Shown: positions 31,816 through 42,643, numbered from the stretch's first letter. The stretch is DNA of 64,000 nt from Citrobacter sp. R56 (GCF_016811995.1 NZ_CP069159.1:496001-560000), one strand, 5' to 3'. Translations and numbers: made by a program. The notes: generated by a model from the sequence alone, not told the origin.

Positions 31816-32988
31816 TCAGTAATGCTTCAACATTCTGTCTATTGACTGTTCCAGCCAGTAACGTTGGGTGCCGAAGTTAATGCGCAAGTAGTTTTCACCG
31901 TCTTGTACATAATGGCTGCCATCCTCAATTACCACTCCCGCCTGCCGGGCAAAATGCTGAGTTAATTGCGTCGCACTGCGTTTATCGGCACTGACATCTA
32001 TCCACGCCAGATATGAAGATTCTGGATTCATCATTTTCCAGTCAGGGAAATGTGATCTGATGGCATCCGTCAGATATAACGCGTTGCTGCGTAGATAGCC
32101 ATTTAACGCATCCAGCCACGGAAGTCCCTGTTGATAGGCGAAAATAATTCCCCAGACGCCAAAGATATTTGGAGAGGTAATCGAGTTTTTCTCCAACTGC
32201 TGGCGAAAACGCTGCCGGAGTGTTGCATCCGGAATCATTGAGTAAGAGGTTTTCAACCCACCTAAGTTAAAGGCTTTGTTAGGTGACGTGAGGACAATCA
32301 GGTTATCCGGCGCTGCGCACCCCGATGTCAGGCAACTGACAAACTCCCCGTCAAGAATATGCTCAGCATGCACTTCATCGACGACCAGTATCACACCGTA
32401 GCGTTTACACAGTTCTGAAACCTGACGAATTTCAGCGGCGCGCCATATCCGCCCTGACGGGTTATGCGGAGAGCAGAAGAACCACAGTTTCGGGTGATAG
32501 GTTTTGAGCTGGCTTTCAATGAGATCAAAATCCAATTGATAGCGATTGTCCTCTACACGCAGTGGATTAGCGAGAACGCGTACATCCTGTCGCTGCGCTG
32601 CCATTGCAAACGGATCGTAGACTGGCGTATTCATCATTACGTAATCACCAGGCTGGCAAAATGCCTGAACCGTGTAGTGCAATGTAGAAACGGTACCGTA
32701 GGTTAATGTTATCCATGATTTTTCAACACTGACGTGATGACGTTGCCGCTGGAAATTAATAACGGCATCGTAAAATTCGTCAAAGCACCATGTGTATCCG
32801 AAAGTCCCGTGCGTGACTATCCGCTGGAAACCCTCAATAACCTCAGGCGGTGAAGTGAAATCCATGTCGGCAATCCACAGTGGAATAAAGTCCGCAGGAA
32901 CCTCCCCAAAGCGAGAACAGACAAAAGCGTGATCCCATTTCCGGCATTTATCGCTTTTTCGTTCGATGATTTTATCAAAATCAAACAC
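31816..32988 (-). CDS. MalY/PatB-family PLP-dependent C-S lyase
   Basis: Fold-type I PLP enzyme of the MalY/PatB cystathionine beta-lyase group, which cleaves C-S bonds of cysteine conjugates; E. coli MalY also binds MalT. It has 390 residues, the same as MalY. Visible: PLWIADMDF near the N-terminus, SPHNPSGR, VVDEVHAEHIL (PLP-pyridine Asp), the Schiff-base Lys in SPNKAFNLGGLKTSY and the C-terminal YLRINFGTQR (substrate Arg). It follows the MalX-like permease by 12 bp, the same malX-malY order as E. coli, but no malI repressor is next to it. Substrate unknown. Confidence 0.85.
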   Translation of the reverse strand: MFDFDKIIERKSDKCRKWDHAFVCSRFGEVPADFIPLWIADMDFTSPPEVIEGFQRIVTHGTFGYTWCFDEFYDAVINFQRQRHHVSVEKSWITLTYGTVSTLHYTVQAFCQPGDYVMMNTPVYDPFAMAAQRQDVRVLANPLRVEDNRYQLDFDLIESQLKTYHPKLWFFCSPHNPSGRIWRAAEIRQVSELCKRYGVILVVDEVHAEHILDGEFVSCLTSGCAAPDNLIVLTSPNKAFNLGGLKTSYSMIPDATLRQRFRQQLEKNSITSPNIFGVWGIIFAYQQGLPWLDALNGYLRSNALYLTDAIRSHFPDWKMMNPESSYLAWIDVSADKRSATQLTQHFARQAGVVIEDGSHYVQDGENYLRINFGTQRYWLEQSIDRMLKHY

Positions 32989-33000
32989 AACAACCTCCTG

Positions 33001-34572
33001 TTAGATTAACGCTTCAATGCCTGTTTTTACGCTCTGGACTTGTGGTCCGATAATGACCTGCACGCTGTGCGCATCAAGGACAACCACTGACAATGCACCG
33101 GCATCCTTTAGTGTTTGCTGATCAATTTTGCTCATATCTTTCACTACCAGACGCAGGCGAGTAATGCAGTTGTCCAGCGAATCAATGTTCTCTTTCCCGC
33201 CAAGGGCGCGGAGAATCAGACCATGATCGTATTTCGATTTCCCTCGTGCTTTGGTGTTAGCTTCAACCGCTTGCGATGCCCCTTGTTGATCCTCCTCGCG
33301 TCCTGGTGTTTTGATATCGTGTTTGAGGATGTACCAACGGAAGACAAAGAAGTAGGTGGCAAACCATACAATCCCAACAGGGAAGACCAGGTACCATTTT
33401 GTTGACAAGCCCTGCATGACACCGAAGATCAGTAAATCAAGAATACCGCCGTCGGTGTTACCGATTGTGACGCCTAACAGCGCCATGACCATCAAGGCCA
33501 GGCCTGACATCACAATGTGGAAGACATACAACGCTGGGGCAATAAACAAGAACAAGAATTCGATAGGTTCAGAAATCCCCGTTACCACTGACACCAGCAC
33601 GCCAGAAAGCAACAGACCTTTAATCACCGGGCGGTTTTCCGGGCGAGCAGTGCGATAAATGGCGTAAGCCACGGCAGGCAGGCCGAAAATGAACGTTGGC
33701 ATAAACCCTTGTGACAGAAATGCCGTAACATGTGGGCTAAACGGTAAGCCCGCTTTAAGCTCTGCATAGAAGATATTCAGTGCCCCAGCGACCTCATGAC
33801 CGTTAACAATCTCCATGCCACCCGCTGGGGTGAAACGCACCATCGCGAGCAGAATGTGGTGCAGACCAAAGGGTTTGAGCAACAGTACACCCACGCCGTA
33901 CAAGAATGGCCCAAAGACGCTGGTACCCTGAATGAGATGACCAATCCCTGCAATGCCAAGCGCGACGTACTCCCACAGAAGAGGAATAAACAGACCCACC
34001 AGCGAGAGCGTTAATGCAGTAATAATCGGGACAAAACGGATGCCGCTAAAAAATGCGAAAGCATCATGCAGCACGGTGTCCTGAAAACGCTCATGGAGAA
34101 AATAGGTAATTACACCAACCACAATACCGCCAAGTACCCCCATCTCAAGAGTCTGGATACCTAACACGATTGACTGACCCACTTGTTTCATTGCCGCAGG
34201 ATCAGCAAGTTGGTGAGTAACGCTAAGATAGTAGTTAATGCTCATGTTCATCAGCATGTAACCCACAAAACCGGCAAAGGCGCCTACGGCTTTGTTACGT
34301 TTGGCGAGACCCATAGGGATAGCCATGGCAAACATGATAGGAAGATAGGTGAAGGCGAACCCACCTACCATAGCAATAAAGCCGAAGGTTAATTGGGTGA
34401 GCTCTCCTCCCAAAAAAGGGAAACTTTTAATTGTTGAAGGACTGGTGACTGAGCTACCAATGCCCAGTAATAAACCCATAAATGCAAGGAGGGATACTGG
34501 GAACATAAATGTTTTTCCCAGACTCTGAAAAAACTCCCACGCCTTCGATTTAAACGACTTTACCTGCGTCAT
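33001..34572 (-). CDS. Glucose-family PTS EIICB, MalX-like
   Basis: Sugar-specific membrane permease and phosphotransferase of the PTS glucose/maltose/GlcNAc family. The 523 residues comprise an N-terminal EIIC of about ten membrane helices (HDAFAFFSGIRFVPI, GLHHILLA, and the conserved TGISEPIEFLF), a charged linker with GREEDQQGA, and a C-terminal EIIB with the phosphorylation Cys in LDNCITRLRL. No EIIA domain is fused; such systems usually borrow EIIA-Glc. It resembles E. coli MalX (530 residues) along its whole length. It lies downstream of kbaY and upstream of the MalY-like gene. The natural sugar cannot be read from sequence. Confidence 0.88.
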   Translation of the reverse strand: MTQVKSFKSKAWEFFQSLGKTFMFPVSLLAFMGLLLGIGSSVTSPSTIKSFPFLGGELTQLTFGFIAMVGGFAFTYLPIMFAMAIPMGLAKRNKAVGAFAGFVGYMLMNMSINYYLSVTHQLADPAAMKQVGQSIVLGIQTLEMGVLGGIVVGVITYFLHERFQDTVLHDAFAFFSGIRFVPIITALTLSLVGLFIPLLWEYVALGIAGIGHLIQGTSVFGPFLYGVGVLLLKPFGLHHILLAMVRFTPAGGMEIVNGHEVAGALNIFYAELKAGLPFSPHVTAFLSQGFMPTFIFGLPAVAYAIYRTARPENRPVIKGLLLSGVLVSVVTGISEPIEFLFLFIAPALYVFHIVMSGLALMVMALLGVTIGNTDGGILDLLIFGVMQGLSTKWYLVFPVGIVWFATYFFVFRWYILKHDIKTPGREEDQQGASQAVEANTKARGKSKYDHGLILRALGGKENIDSLDNCITRLRLVVKDMSKIDQQTLKDAGALSVVVLDAHSVQVIIGPQVQSVKTGIEALI

Positions 34573-34693
34573 GTAGGGACTCCTCGGAATCGATAATATT
34601 AATTGAAGGTCCGCCTTGTATTAAGAACGCACCTTCATATTTGAGAGGTTTAGAATTATTTTTTTATGTCGTGATTCTGGTACCTGATATTTT

Positions 34694-35578
<885 letters not shown>

Positions 35579-36733
35579 TTACGCATTCCAGGGGTGAATA
35601 ACGACGCCTTGCACAACACGATTTACCGTGCCGCTGGCGGAAGGTGTATCTGGGGTATTACCGACGCTGATGGATTGCGTCAGGGCAAACACTTGCGCGT
35701 ACATCAGGAAGCAAAATGCCTGCTCCATATCGATAAATGGGCGCGAAGGGGGCAGCAGGATATGTGGACCTGCCTCGATGATGGCGTCGCTTTCAGCCGC
35801 AATCGCCATGACGCGCATTGCCTGCTGGTCGCGACGTAATTCAGCCAACAGATCAAGATCGTACTGGCGTGTGTATGGATGGCTGGAGACAAACACCACA
35901 ACCAGTGTTTCGTCATCGACCAGCGATTTTGGACCGTGGCGGAAACCGGTAGGGGAGTCATAGAACGCAACCAGTTTACCCGCCGTCAGTTCCAACACTT
36001 TCAATGCCGATTCGCGCGCAGCACCCTGTAGTCCACCGCTACCGAGATAAACGATGCGTTTCCATGGCGCATTGCCGAACACGCCGTGACTGAAATCGCC
36101 GAGGGAAGTGAGGATCGCATGGCAACGATCGGCCACATCACGAAACGTCTGGCTGTTAATAGCTTCAGGGGCGAAAACAGCCAGGCAACTGGCCATCATG
36201 GTGGTGATGCTGCTGGTCATTGCAAACCCACGATCGTGGGTTTCTGCAGGCATCAGCAGAGCGAAGGCGTTATCGCTTTCGGCGGAATTTCGATACAAGC
36301 TTCCGGCTTCATTGCAGGTGATGGAAAGGTGGTAGCACTCGGGGATGAATTGATTTGCCAGTTCAACGGCGGCAACGCTCTCCGGACTGTTGCCAGAGCG
36401 GGCGAAAGAAACCAGCAACAGAGGGTGTGCAGGATTCAGGTAATCCATCGGATTGGTAACCAAATCAGTAGTCGGTACGGCGCTGATGTTTTTTCCGGTG
36501 TGGCGTGCGAGCCAGGGAGCGATGATGTCGCCGATAAAAGCCGAGGTGCCTGCACCGGTCAATACGATCCGCAGATCATCCTTACGCAACAGCGGTGTAA
36601 GAAAATCGTTGATAGCGGCTCGAAGAGTGTCGATGTTCTTGAGCGAGCGGATCCAGCTTGCGGGTTGCTGGCGGATCTCTTCTTCAGTCCAGGTGCCGGT
36701 TGCGGCGGTGGCGGAAGTATAGGTTTCGGGCAT
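35579..36733 (-). CDS. agaS: AgaS, galactosamine-6-phosphate deaminase/isomerase
   Basis: SIS-domain enzyme of 384 residues that converts galactosamine-6-phosphate to tagatose-6-phosphate and ammonia in the Aga pathway. Two SIS domains are recognisable: LTGAGTSAFIGDIIAPWLA with SFARSGNSPESVAAVE, and YLGSGGLQGAARESALKVLELT with SPTGFRHGPKSLV. It is first of the agaS-kbaY-MalX-like-MalY-like run. An AgaR-type operator lies 54 bp upstream, so AgaR control is expected. Confidence 0.95.
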   Translation of the reverse strand: MPETYTSATAATGTWTEEEIRQQPASWIRSLKNIDTLRAAINDFLTPLLRKDDLRIVLTGAGTSAFIGDIIAPWLARHTGKNISAVPTTDLVTNPMDYLNPAHPLLLVSFARSGNSPESVAAVELANQFIPECYHLSITCNEAGSLYRNSAESDNAFALLMPAETHDRGFAMTSSITTMMASCLAVFAPEAINSQTFRDVADRCHAILTSLGDFSHGVFGNAPWKRIVYLGSGGLQGAARESALKVLELTAGKLVAFYDSPTGFRHGPKSLVDDETLVVVFVSSHPYTRQYDLDLLAELRRDQQAMRVMAIAAESDAIIEAGPHILLPPSRPFIDMEQAFCFLMYAQVFALTQSISVGNTPDTPSASGTVNRVVQGVVIHPWNA

Positions 36734-36786
36734 AACTCAATCCTTAGTCGTGTGAATTCCACATCAGACGCTGGTCAAAAGACCAT

Positions 36787-36810
36787 AGACTTTCGTTTCA
36801 TTTCACTTGT
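36787..36810 (-). promoter_or_regulatory. AgaR operator upstream of agaS
   Basis: TTTCGTTTCATTTCACTTGT preceded by AGAC matches, at all 24 positions, the remembered E. coli AgaR consensus (WRMM-TTTCRTTTYRTTTYNYTTKK). It lies 54 bp before agaS. A looser copy on the other strand is near 36890-36912. The remainder of the 308-bp agaS-agaA gap is A/T-rich promoter DNA and the agaA terminator. Confidence 0.85.
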
Positions 36811-36984
36811 TCACATGATCAATTGAATGAAATCTATAAGAAAGAAATCGAAACTTCAATGAAAGAAAAAGGAATAAAACGAAAATTGTGATCAATGAAA
36901 TGAAAGTGAAATCTATCTCATTGAAATTTAATCTATTGAATTTGGACTCTGGAGCCAGAGAAAGTTGATTAAACGAAAGGAAAA

Positions 36985-37021
36985 GAAAGAAAAGGCCTTT
37001 CGGGTAAACACCGAAGGCCTG
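36985..37021 (-). terminator. agaA terminator
   Basis: On the minus strand CAGGCCTTCGG-TGTTTAC-CCGAAAGGCCT is followed by TTTCTTTCTTTTCC, 20 bp past the agaA stop. It separates kbaZ-agaA from agaS-kbaY. Confidence 0.8.
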
Positions 37022-37041
37022 TGTGAGACAACGTATCAGGG

Positions 37042-38175
37042 CTAAAGAGGGTGGGGGTGACCCTGAATCCAGATCTGCTGAAGATGGAGCCCACTATCGA
37101 GGGCGATAATGTTGGCGCACTTGCCTGCTCTTAATGATCCGAGTTGGCGCTCTATGCCGAGTAATCGGGCCGGGTGAAGCGAGGCCATGTGGATGGCATC
37201 TTCTGGCGAGACAGCTGTGTGTTCAACCATATTACGTACCGCCGCATCAAGTGAGAGTGTGCTGCCAGCGAGTCCGCCTGCGGCGGTTCGCACAATGCCA
37301 TCACGCATCTCTACTTGCTCGCCACACAGCGAGTAACGCCCATCAGGCATCCCTGCGGCTTGCATTGCATCGGTAATCAGTACCACCCGTTCTTTTGCAC
37401 AGCAGCAGCAAACTTGCATAGCGCCCGGGTGGACATGATGTCCGTCTGCAATAAGTTCCAGCCAGGCACGCGAATCAATGAGTCCGGCGCCGGCCATCCC
37501 AGGTTCACGATGATGCAGTCCGGTCATACCGTTAAAGCAGTGCACTAACCCATCGGCCCCCGCATCAAATGCCTCACGCGTTTGCTCATAGGTGGCTGCG
37601 CTGTGTCCAAGCATTACCCGAATGCCTTGTTGCCTGAGATGCTGAATAGCCGCCAGCGCCCCCGGCTTCTCCGGGGCCAGCGCCACCACGCGTAACGTGT
37701 GTTGCGAGACAGAAATCAGTGTGTCCAGCTCGGCGATATTCAGTTCGCGAAACAGCTCAGGCGGATGCGCGCCCTTGTTCTGCGGCGTGAAATACGGACC
37801 TTCCAGATAACTGCCCAACACTTGCGCGCCAGGCCCCCCGTTTTGGCAACGCTGTGCGATACGCGCCAGCGTGTTGTGGATAGCACTCAACGGAGCCGTG
37901 ACGGTCGTGGGCAGCCAGCCGCCCACGCCTTCACGTGCCTTATACAGCGCCAGTTTGTCGAGCGTATCGGGAGCCTCATCCATAACATCTATACCGTTGC
38001 CGCCATGCACATGAGTATCAATGTACGAAGGGCAGAGTAATTCCGCATCGCGCTGACTGATTCCCGTAGGAATAGGTTCAATGGCGGTGATAACGCCGTT
38101 ATCGACCCTTAGCTGATAATCATCGAGCCAGCCCTCTTCAGTGAGCAGGCGTCTTGCGCGCAGTAGCATGGCCAT
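37042..38175 (-). CDS. agaA: N-acetylgalactosamine-6-phosphate deacetylase
   Basis: Amidohydrolase that removes acetate from GalNAc-6-phosphate. At 377 residues it is full length (the K-12 copy is truncated). Metal and catalytic residues visible: IDTHVHGG (near 52-59), YLEGPYF, LGHSAAT, HCFNGM and LITDAMQAAG with the catalytic Asp. An unusual VCCCCAKE Cys run sits before it. The start is at 38175, with another Met three codons in. It follows kbaZ by 32 bp. In E. coli agaVWEF separate these two genes. NagA is the closest homologue, but context favours AgaA. Confidence 0.93.
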   Translation of the reverse strand: MAMLLRARRLLTEEGWLDDYQLRVDNGVITAIEPIPTGISQRDAELLCPSYIDTHVHGGNGIDVMDEAPDTLDKLALYKAREGVGGWLPTTVTAPLSAIHNTLARIAQRCQNGGPGAQVLGSYLEGPYFTPQNKGAHPPELFRELNIAELDTLISVSQHTLRVVALAPEKPGALAAIQHLRQQGIRVMLGHSAATYEQTREAFDAGADGLVHCFNGMTGLHHREPGMAGAGLIDSRAWLELIADGHHVHPGAMQVCCCCAKERVVLITDAMQAAGMPDGRYSLCGEQVEMRDGIVRTAAGGLAGSTLSLDAAVRNMVEHTAVSPEDAIHMASLHPARLLGIERQLGSLRAGKCANIIALDSGLHLQQIWIQGHPHPL

Positions 38176-38207
38176 ATTTTTCCTAATCCTCTGTCTGTGA
38201 CGGGATG

Positions 38208-39485
38208 CTATTCCTGACAGGCTGCATGGTACTGTCGCAGGATGTCCTGGATATGGTCGATGATGAGGTCTCGTGGCGCAGCCTTGAGAACCCCCTCGCG
38301 GACTTTGACGTACTGCAGCGGTAAATATTGGCTAATGAGCGGCAGTGGAATTGGTTCGTCAGCCAGGTTGCGTACCAGACGGGCAAAAGCGTCATCAATG
38401 TGCTGATCCGGCCAGTAATAGCGGATGCGGTCGGAATAGCTGTAGCCGCGAGCAAACCGGCGTGCATTGCCATCGCCGTGGTAGTGGCTTTGCCAGTACT
38501 CAGGGCGGTCAATCATCACGCTCTCAAGGACCTGACGTAGTCCGGAGCCTGCTTTTGCAGGGAGTAATTCTTCTTCAATGGCCGCCAGCGAGAAGAGAGC
38601 CTCGCGCAACGCGAAGGTGAGAGCCGGTCCTACTTTCAGGATCGCGAAATGATCTTTCACCAGTTGGCGCAACGACTGCGGTGTTTGATAGTCCGTTGAA
38701 TGCGCTTCAAAGATCAGCGTGTCGTACGCTTCTACCATCGTGCTGAGTGCTTCTGCTTTTTGCGGCTGGTAGTCAATAACATGCGTGTGATCGAACTCGA
38801 CGCCGGGTTGTACCACCAGTCCAACGATGCGGGGCCAGATGGAATTTAACCCTTGCTTTTCAAATGCGTGTCGATGGGCTTCCAGTGTCGCGCGTGCCGC
38901 ATCTGGTGTCGTGACTTCAAGTTCGGTGAGTGTCTCATGAGCGCCGCCGGGGACAGGGACTTCGGTGCCGATGACATAAACCAGATCGGCTTCGCCAAAA
39001 TGTTCGCAGCAGGTTTCTTCCGCGATCCTCGCGAGGCGAGCGGCGCGCTCTGCGACAATCTCGTCAGTCAACGGAACAGGATCGTTGGCGCAGGACATAC
39101 TGCAATCAAGGTGGATCTTTTTGAATCCTGCGGCAACATAGCTTTTGATCAGCTCGTCTGCATTATCCATGGCCTGATCGGCGGGGAGATTTTGCCAGCG
39201 GTTTGGGCCGAGGTGATCGCCTCCCAGAATGAGCTGCGACTGGGGGAAGCCAAGTGAGTCGGCAAGACTGCAAATAAAACCGCGAAAATCGGCGGGCGTC
39301 ATACCGGTGTAGCCACCGAACTGATCAACCTGGTTCGACGTTGCCTCTACCAGCAACGGAGCCTGGTGTTGGTGGGCATAGCGTATTGCGGCTTCAAGCA
39401 CCAGTGGATGTGCGGAACAAACGGCATAAATCCCGTTTGTTTTTCCCCGTTTATGCTGTTCCACCATTTCTGTCAGATGTTTCAC
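38208..39485 (-). CDS. kbaZ: Tagatose-bisphosphate aldolase subunit KbaZ
   Basis: Non-catalytic partner needed for activity and stability of the KbaY aldolase; structurally a TIM barrel of the GatZ/KbaZ family. It has 425 residues, as expected. Recognisable segments: [58 protein letters not shown] and [14 protein letters not shown]. It is first gene of kbaZ-agaA, divergent from agaR with AgaR-type operators between. Confidence 0.94.
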   Translation of the reverse strand: MKHLTEMVEQHKRGKTNGIYAVCSAHPLVLEAAIRYAHQHQAPLLVEATSNQVDQFGGYTGMTPADFRGFICSLADSLGFPQSQLILGGDHLGPNRWQNLPADQAMDNADELIKSYVAAGFKKIHLDCSMSCANDPVPLTDEIVAERAARLARIAEETCCEHFGEADLVYVIGTEVPVPGGAHETLTELEVTTPDAARATLEAHRHAFEKQGLNSIWPRIVGLVVQPGVEFDHTHVIDYQPQKAEALSTMVEAYDTLIFEAHSTDYQTPQSLRQLVKDHFAILKVGPALTFALREALFSLAAIEEELLPAKAGSGLRQVLESVMIDRPEYWQSHYHGDGNARRFARGYSYSDRIRYYWPDQHIDDAFARLVRNLADEPIPLPLISQYLPLQYVKVREGVLKAAPRDLIIDHIQDILRQYHAACQE

Positions 39486-39516
39486 TTCCCTCTCCCGGTC
39501 AGATATCTATGACATT

Positions 39517-39540
39517 AATCTTTCGTTTTGTTTCGATTGA
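39517..39540 (-). promoter_or_regulatory. AgaR-type operator upstream of kbaZ
   Basis: TTTCGTTTTGTTTCGATTGA preceded by AATC, three mismatches to the AgaR consensus, 31 bp before kbaZ. A weaker inverted copy (AAAATAAAACGAAAGATA) is at 39561-39578. Confidence 0.7.
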
Positions 39541-39694
39541 TACTGCTTTATGGTGTCGTAAAAATAAAACGAAAGATATTGGTTTTTCGATCTGTTTCAC
39601 AAAAGAAACATAATGAAAGGTTTCAGCGGTGTGTTGACGGGGGCATGGCAGGCTTATGGGACTTGCATTCCGCTAAAGGAAAGGCGTTAATAAG

Positions 39695-39718
39695 AAAAAC
39701 GAAATGAAACGAAAGATT
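39695..39718 (+). promoter_or_regulatory. AgaR-type operator upstream of agaR
   Basis: Read on the minus strand, TTTCGTTTCATTTCGTTTTT matches the consensus core, with one mismatch in the flank. It lies 16 bp before agaR, implying autoregulation. Confidence 0.8.
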
Positions 39719-39734
39719 TACTAAAGGATTTTTT

Positions 39735-40544
39735 ATGAGTAATACCGACGCTTCTGCAGATAAGCGGGTAACGGGTACCAGCGAAAGGCGTGAGCAGATT
39801 ATTCAGCGGTTGCGACAGCAGGGAAGTGTGCAGGTAAACGATCTTTCAGCATTGTTCGGGGTTTCCACGGTCACAATCCGCAACGATCTGGCGTTTCTGG
39901 AAAAACAGGGAATTGCCGTTCGAGCTTACGGCGGCGCGCTGATTTGCGATAGCAATATGCCTGCCGCGGAACCTTCGGTTGAAGATAAAAGTTCGCTTAA
40001 TACGGCGGTGAAACGCAGTATTGCCCGAGCGGCCGCGGAACTGATCAAACCCGGGCATCGCGTGATCCTTGACTCCGGTACTACCACCTGTGAAATTGCC
40101 CGCATGCTACGCCAGCATACCGATGTGATTGCGATGACCAACGGTATGAACGTTGCCAATGCGTTACTCGAAGCGGAAGGGGTTGAACTGCTGATGACGG
40201 GCGGGCATTTGCGTCGCCAGTCGCAGTCGTTTTACGGCGATCAGGCGGAACAGTCATTGCAAAATTACCACTTTGATATGCTGTTTCTCGGCGTCGATGC
40301 GATCGATTTAGATCGCGGCGTCAGCACGCACAACGAAGATGAGGCCAGACTTAATCGCCGAATGAGTGAAGTGGCGGAACGGATTATCGTCGTCACAGAC
40401 TCCAGCAAATTTAACCGCTCCAGCCTGCACAAAATTATTGATATGCAGCGTATTGATATGATTATTGTTGATGAAGGCATTCCCGTTGAGTGTCTGGAAG
40501 CATTACGGAAAATGGGTATTGATGTGATTCTGGTCGAGAATTAA
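39735..40544 (+). CDS. agaR: AgaR, DeoR-family repressor of the aga genes
   Basis: A 269-residue DeoR-family regulator. The N-terminal winged helix (about 19-75) has the family signature [21 protein letters not shown]. The C-terminal sugar-phosphate sensor domain has [25 protein letters not shown] and [12 protein letters not shown]. It is divergent from kbaZ and near-perfect operators lie in front of kbaZ, agaS and itself. An amino-sugar phosphate of the pathway is the expected inducer. Confidence 0.94.
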   Translation: MSNTDASADKRVTGTSERREQIIQRLRQQGSVQVNDLSALFGVSTVTIRNDLAFLEKQGIAVRAYGGALICDSNMPAAEPSVEDKSSLNTAVKRSIARAAAELIKPGHRVILDSGTTTCEIARMLRQHTDVIAMTNGMNVANALLEAEGVELLMTGGHLRRQSQSFYGDQAEQSLQNYHFDMLFLGVDAIDLDRGVSTHNEDEARLNRRMSEVAERIIVVTDSSKFNRSSLHKIIDMQRIDMIIVDEGIPVECLEALRKMGIDVILVEN

Positions 40545-40650
40545 AGCTCCCTCTTGCACTGGAAGAGACCTTTCGGGGCGCATTTGACAATATTTATCGT
40601 GCCTCGCGCAATATTGCAGCCACGCTGGCCGTCGGGATGCACAGTGCGGG

Positions 40651-40679
40651 GTGACAAGGGCACGCAAACCCTCTATACT
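40651..40679 (+). promoter_or_regulatory. rnpB promoter
   Basis: GTGACA (40651-40656), a 17-bp spacer and TATACT (40674-40679), with the RNA start 8 bp later. Confidence 0.75.
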
Positions 40680-40686
40680 TCGCGCC

Positions 40687-41064
<378 letters not shown>

Positions 41065-41071
41065 AATTATG

Positions 41072-41098
41072 TAAAAACCCGCTTCGGCGGGTTTTTAC
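41072..41098 (+). terminator. rnpB terminator T1
   Basis: AAAAACCCGC-TTCG-GCGGGTTTTTA immediately after the mature RNA end. Confidence 0.92.
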
Positions 41099-41115
41099 TT
41101 TTACGGGACAGGGAA

Positions 41116-41212
41116 GATGAATGACTGTCCACGACGCTATACTCAAAAGAAAGCGGCTTATCGGTCCGTTTCACCTATTAAAAAACCCCGCTTCGGCGGG
41201 GTTTTTGCTTTT
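41116..41212 (+). repeat. Degenerate repeat of the rnpB 3' end plus second terminator
   Basis: From GATGAATGACTGTCC through GGCTTATCGGTC-GTTTCACCT to AAAACCCCGC-TTCG-GCGGGGTTTTT, this copies 41015-41098 with a period of about 101 bp and some divergence. Its second terminator hairpin spans 41181-41208. E. coli carries comparable rnpB downstream repeats. Confidence 0.85.
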
Positions 41213-41230
41213 CAGGGGATGGCGTTGAAA

Positions 41231-41926
41231 TCAAATTACATCTTCGGAATACACTATTTCAGCATTAGGATGTATTTTCACCAGCGATGCAGGTAGGGAC
41301 GTCGTCACGTTACTTTTGAGTAACTTGTCAAAGATCTCCTTTTTATGCTCGCCAGTCACCATCAAAATGACTTTTTTGGCTGACATAATTTCCTGCAATC
41401 CTAATGAGATACCAAATTCAATATTATTCTTACCTGATACCATCGGATGCGCTTTTGAAGCCGAGTGCAGCGTAACTTTACTGACGTTCACTGGCAAGCC
41501 GTCGTTAGGTTCGATAAAACCAATATGCCCGTTCATACCCAGACCAATAATGCACAGGTCAGGATTTTTCATTGAGTCCATGACTTCCTGAATACGTTCA
41601 ACTTCGGTTTCCGGTAATTCACCACCATCGAACGCGATGTAATTTTCGGGTTGAATACCCCATGGCTTAACAACATGTTCAGTTAAATAGTGTTCACACG
41701 AGTCTTTATCCGAATTACTGAGACCCACCCATTCATCTAATTTAATGATTTTTGCTTGGCTGGCAGGACTGGACAGCATTGACGGTACCATATCAAATGC
41801 TTTAGTCGGTGTTCCACCTGAAGCAAGAATAAATGAAGCGTCTTCTTTTCTCGCGATAGTGTCGGCAATCTGTTGTGCTACATGGGCCGCAACATCTTCC
41901 TGGGTCGTTAATTTAACCAATTGCAT
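41231..41926 (-). CDS. NagB/AgaI-family amino-sugar-phosphate deaminase
   Basis: Predicted aldose-ketose isomerase/deaminase of the glucosamine-6-phosphate deaminase and 6-phosphogluconolactonase superfamily. It has 231 residues, shorter than NagB (266) and AgaI (251). Catalytic features: ASGGTPTKAFDMV (phosphate loop, near 35-47), IKLDEWVGLSNSDKDSC (catalytic Asp) and IGLGMNGHIGFIEPND (catalytic His). It is the last gene of the PTS operon, 3 bp after the GntR gene. Context suggests it processes the phosphosugar delivered by that PTS, possibly galactosamine-6-P or another amino sugar. The exact substrate is open. Confidence 0.8.
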   Translation of the reverse strand: MQLVKLTTQEDVAAHVAQQIADTIARKEDASFILASGGTPTKAFDMVPSMLSSPASQAKIIKLDEWVGLSNSDKDSCEHYLTEHVVKPWGIQPENYIAFDGGELPETEVERIQEVMDSMKNPDLCIIGLGMNGHIGFIEPNDGLPVNVSKVTLHSASKAHPMVSGKNNIEFGISLGLQEIMSAKKVILMVTGEHKKEIFDKLLKSNVTTSLPASLVKIHPNAEIVYSEDVI

Positions 41927-41929
41927 CAG

Positions 41930-42643
41930 TTAACCTCTTTTCATATTTCGTGTAAATTCAAGAATGCCTGAATCAGTGATTGAGACGGTATATTCAAATA
42001 CGCCATTCTCATTTGAACCGATGCGAATAACGCTCATCATGGGAGTGGGTTCATTCACCTCAAAAATTTTGCACTGCTCTTCATTGAGAATAATGGGTGT
42101 GAGCTTCTCTTTAATGCTCATTTCGCCGCTCTTGCCGATATCATCAAGGGCCCGGTACAAGCCAACCTGTTCAACATGTTCAATATTAAGCAAGTTAAAT
42201 GTTGATTGCAGAAGATAGGTATCTTCAAGCACAGCCAGAGCGTCGTTGACATAACGACGACGGGATATGACTGCAAAACATTCATCTGCGGCAACACCAA
42301 AAATATTTGCGACAAACGCAGACTTTAGAAAATCAACTTTCTCAATAATGGTTTTATGTTTCAGCCCTTTTTTATCGACATCCTGAGTAAAGCTCAACTC
42401 AGGTTCGACTTCCTCACGGAGCATCGGAATGGTCACAATATTACCAATGCCCTGTTTCGAGACGAGGTAGCCACGTTCAATCAGGTAGGCAATAGCGCTA
42501 CGAATGGTTGAGCGGCTGCATTGATAATTTTCTTTTAGCATCAATTCTGACGTTAATTTATCACCTTCCTGTAAGCCGCGAATCTCTTCTAAAATCAGTT
42601 CAGAAATCTGCAGATACTTCGGCAATAAATGTTTAGATTCCAT
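41930..42643 (-). CDS. GntR-family regulator with UTRA sensor domain
   Basis: A 237-residue transcription factor. The N-terminal winged helix is at about 5-70 (KYLQISELILEEIRGL, LMLKENYQCSRSTIRSAI), and the UTRA ligand domain is at about 90-232, which in relatives binds a sugar phosphate. I chose the ATG at 42643 because GAGGAAGA lies 6 bp before it; an upstream ATG at 42658 adds five residues. It overlaps the EIIA gene by 11 bp and so belongs to the operon it probably controls. A perfect palindrome before the first gene is its likely operator. Confidence 0.88.
   Translation of the reverse strand: MESKHLLPKYLQISELILEEIRGLQEGDKLTSELMLKENYQCSRSTIRSAIAYLIERGYLVSKQGIGNIVTIPMLREEVEPELSFTQDVDKKGLKHKTIIEKVDFLKSAFVANIFGVAADECFAVISRRRYVNDALAVLEDTYLLQSTFNLLNIEHVEQVGLYRALDDIGKSGEMSIKEKLTPIILNEEQCKIFEVNEPTPMMSVIRIGSNENGVFEYTVSITDSGILEFTRNMKRG

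Noticed and set aside
33001..34572. Calling the EIICB gene nagE or ptsG
   Set aside because: Full-length resemblance, size and the adjacent MalY-like gene favour the MalX branch. There is no fused EIIA as in NagE.
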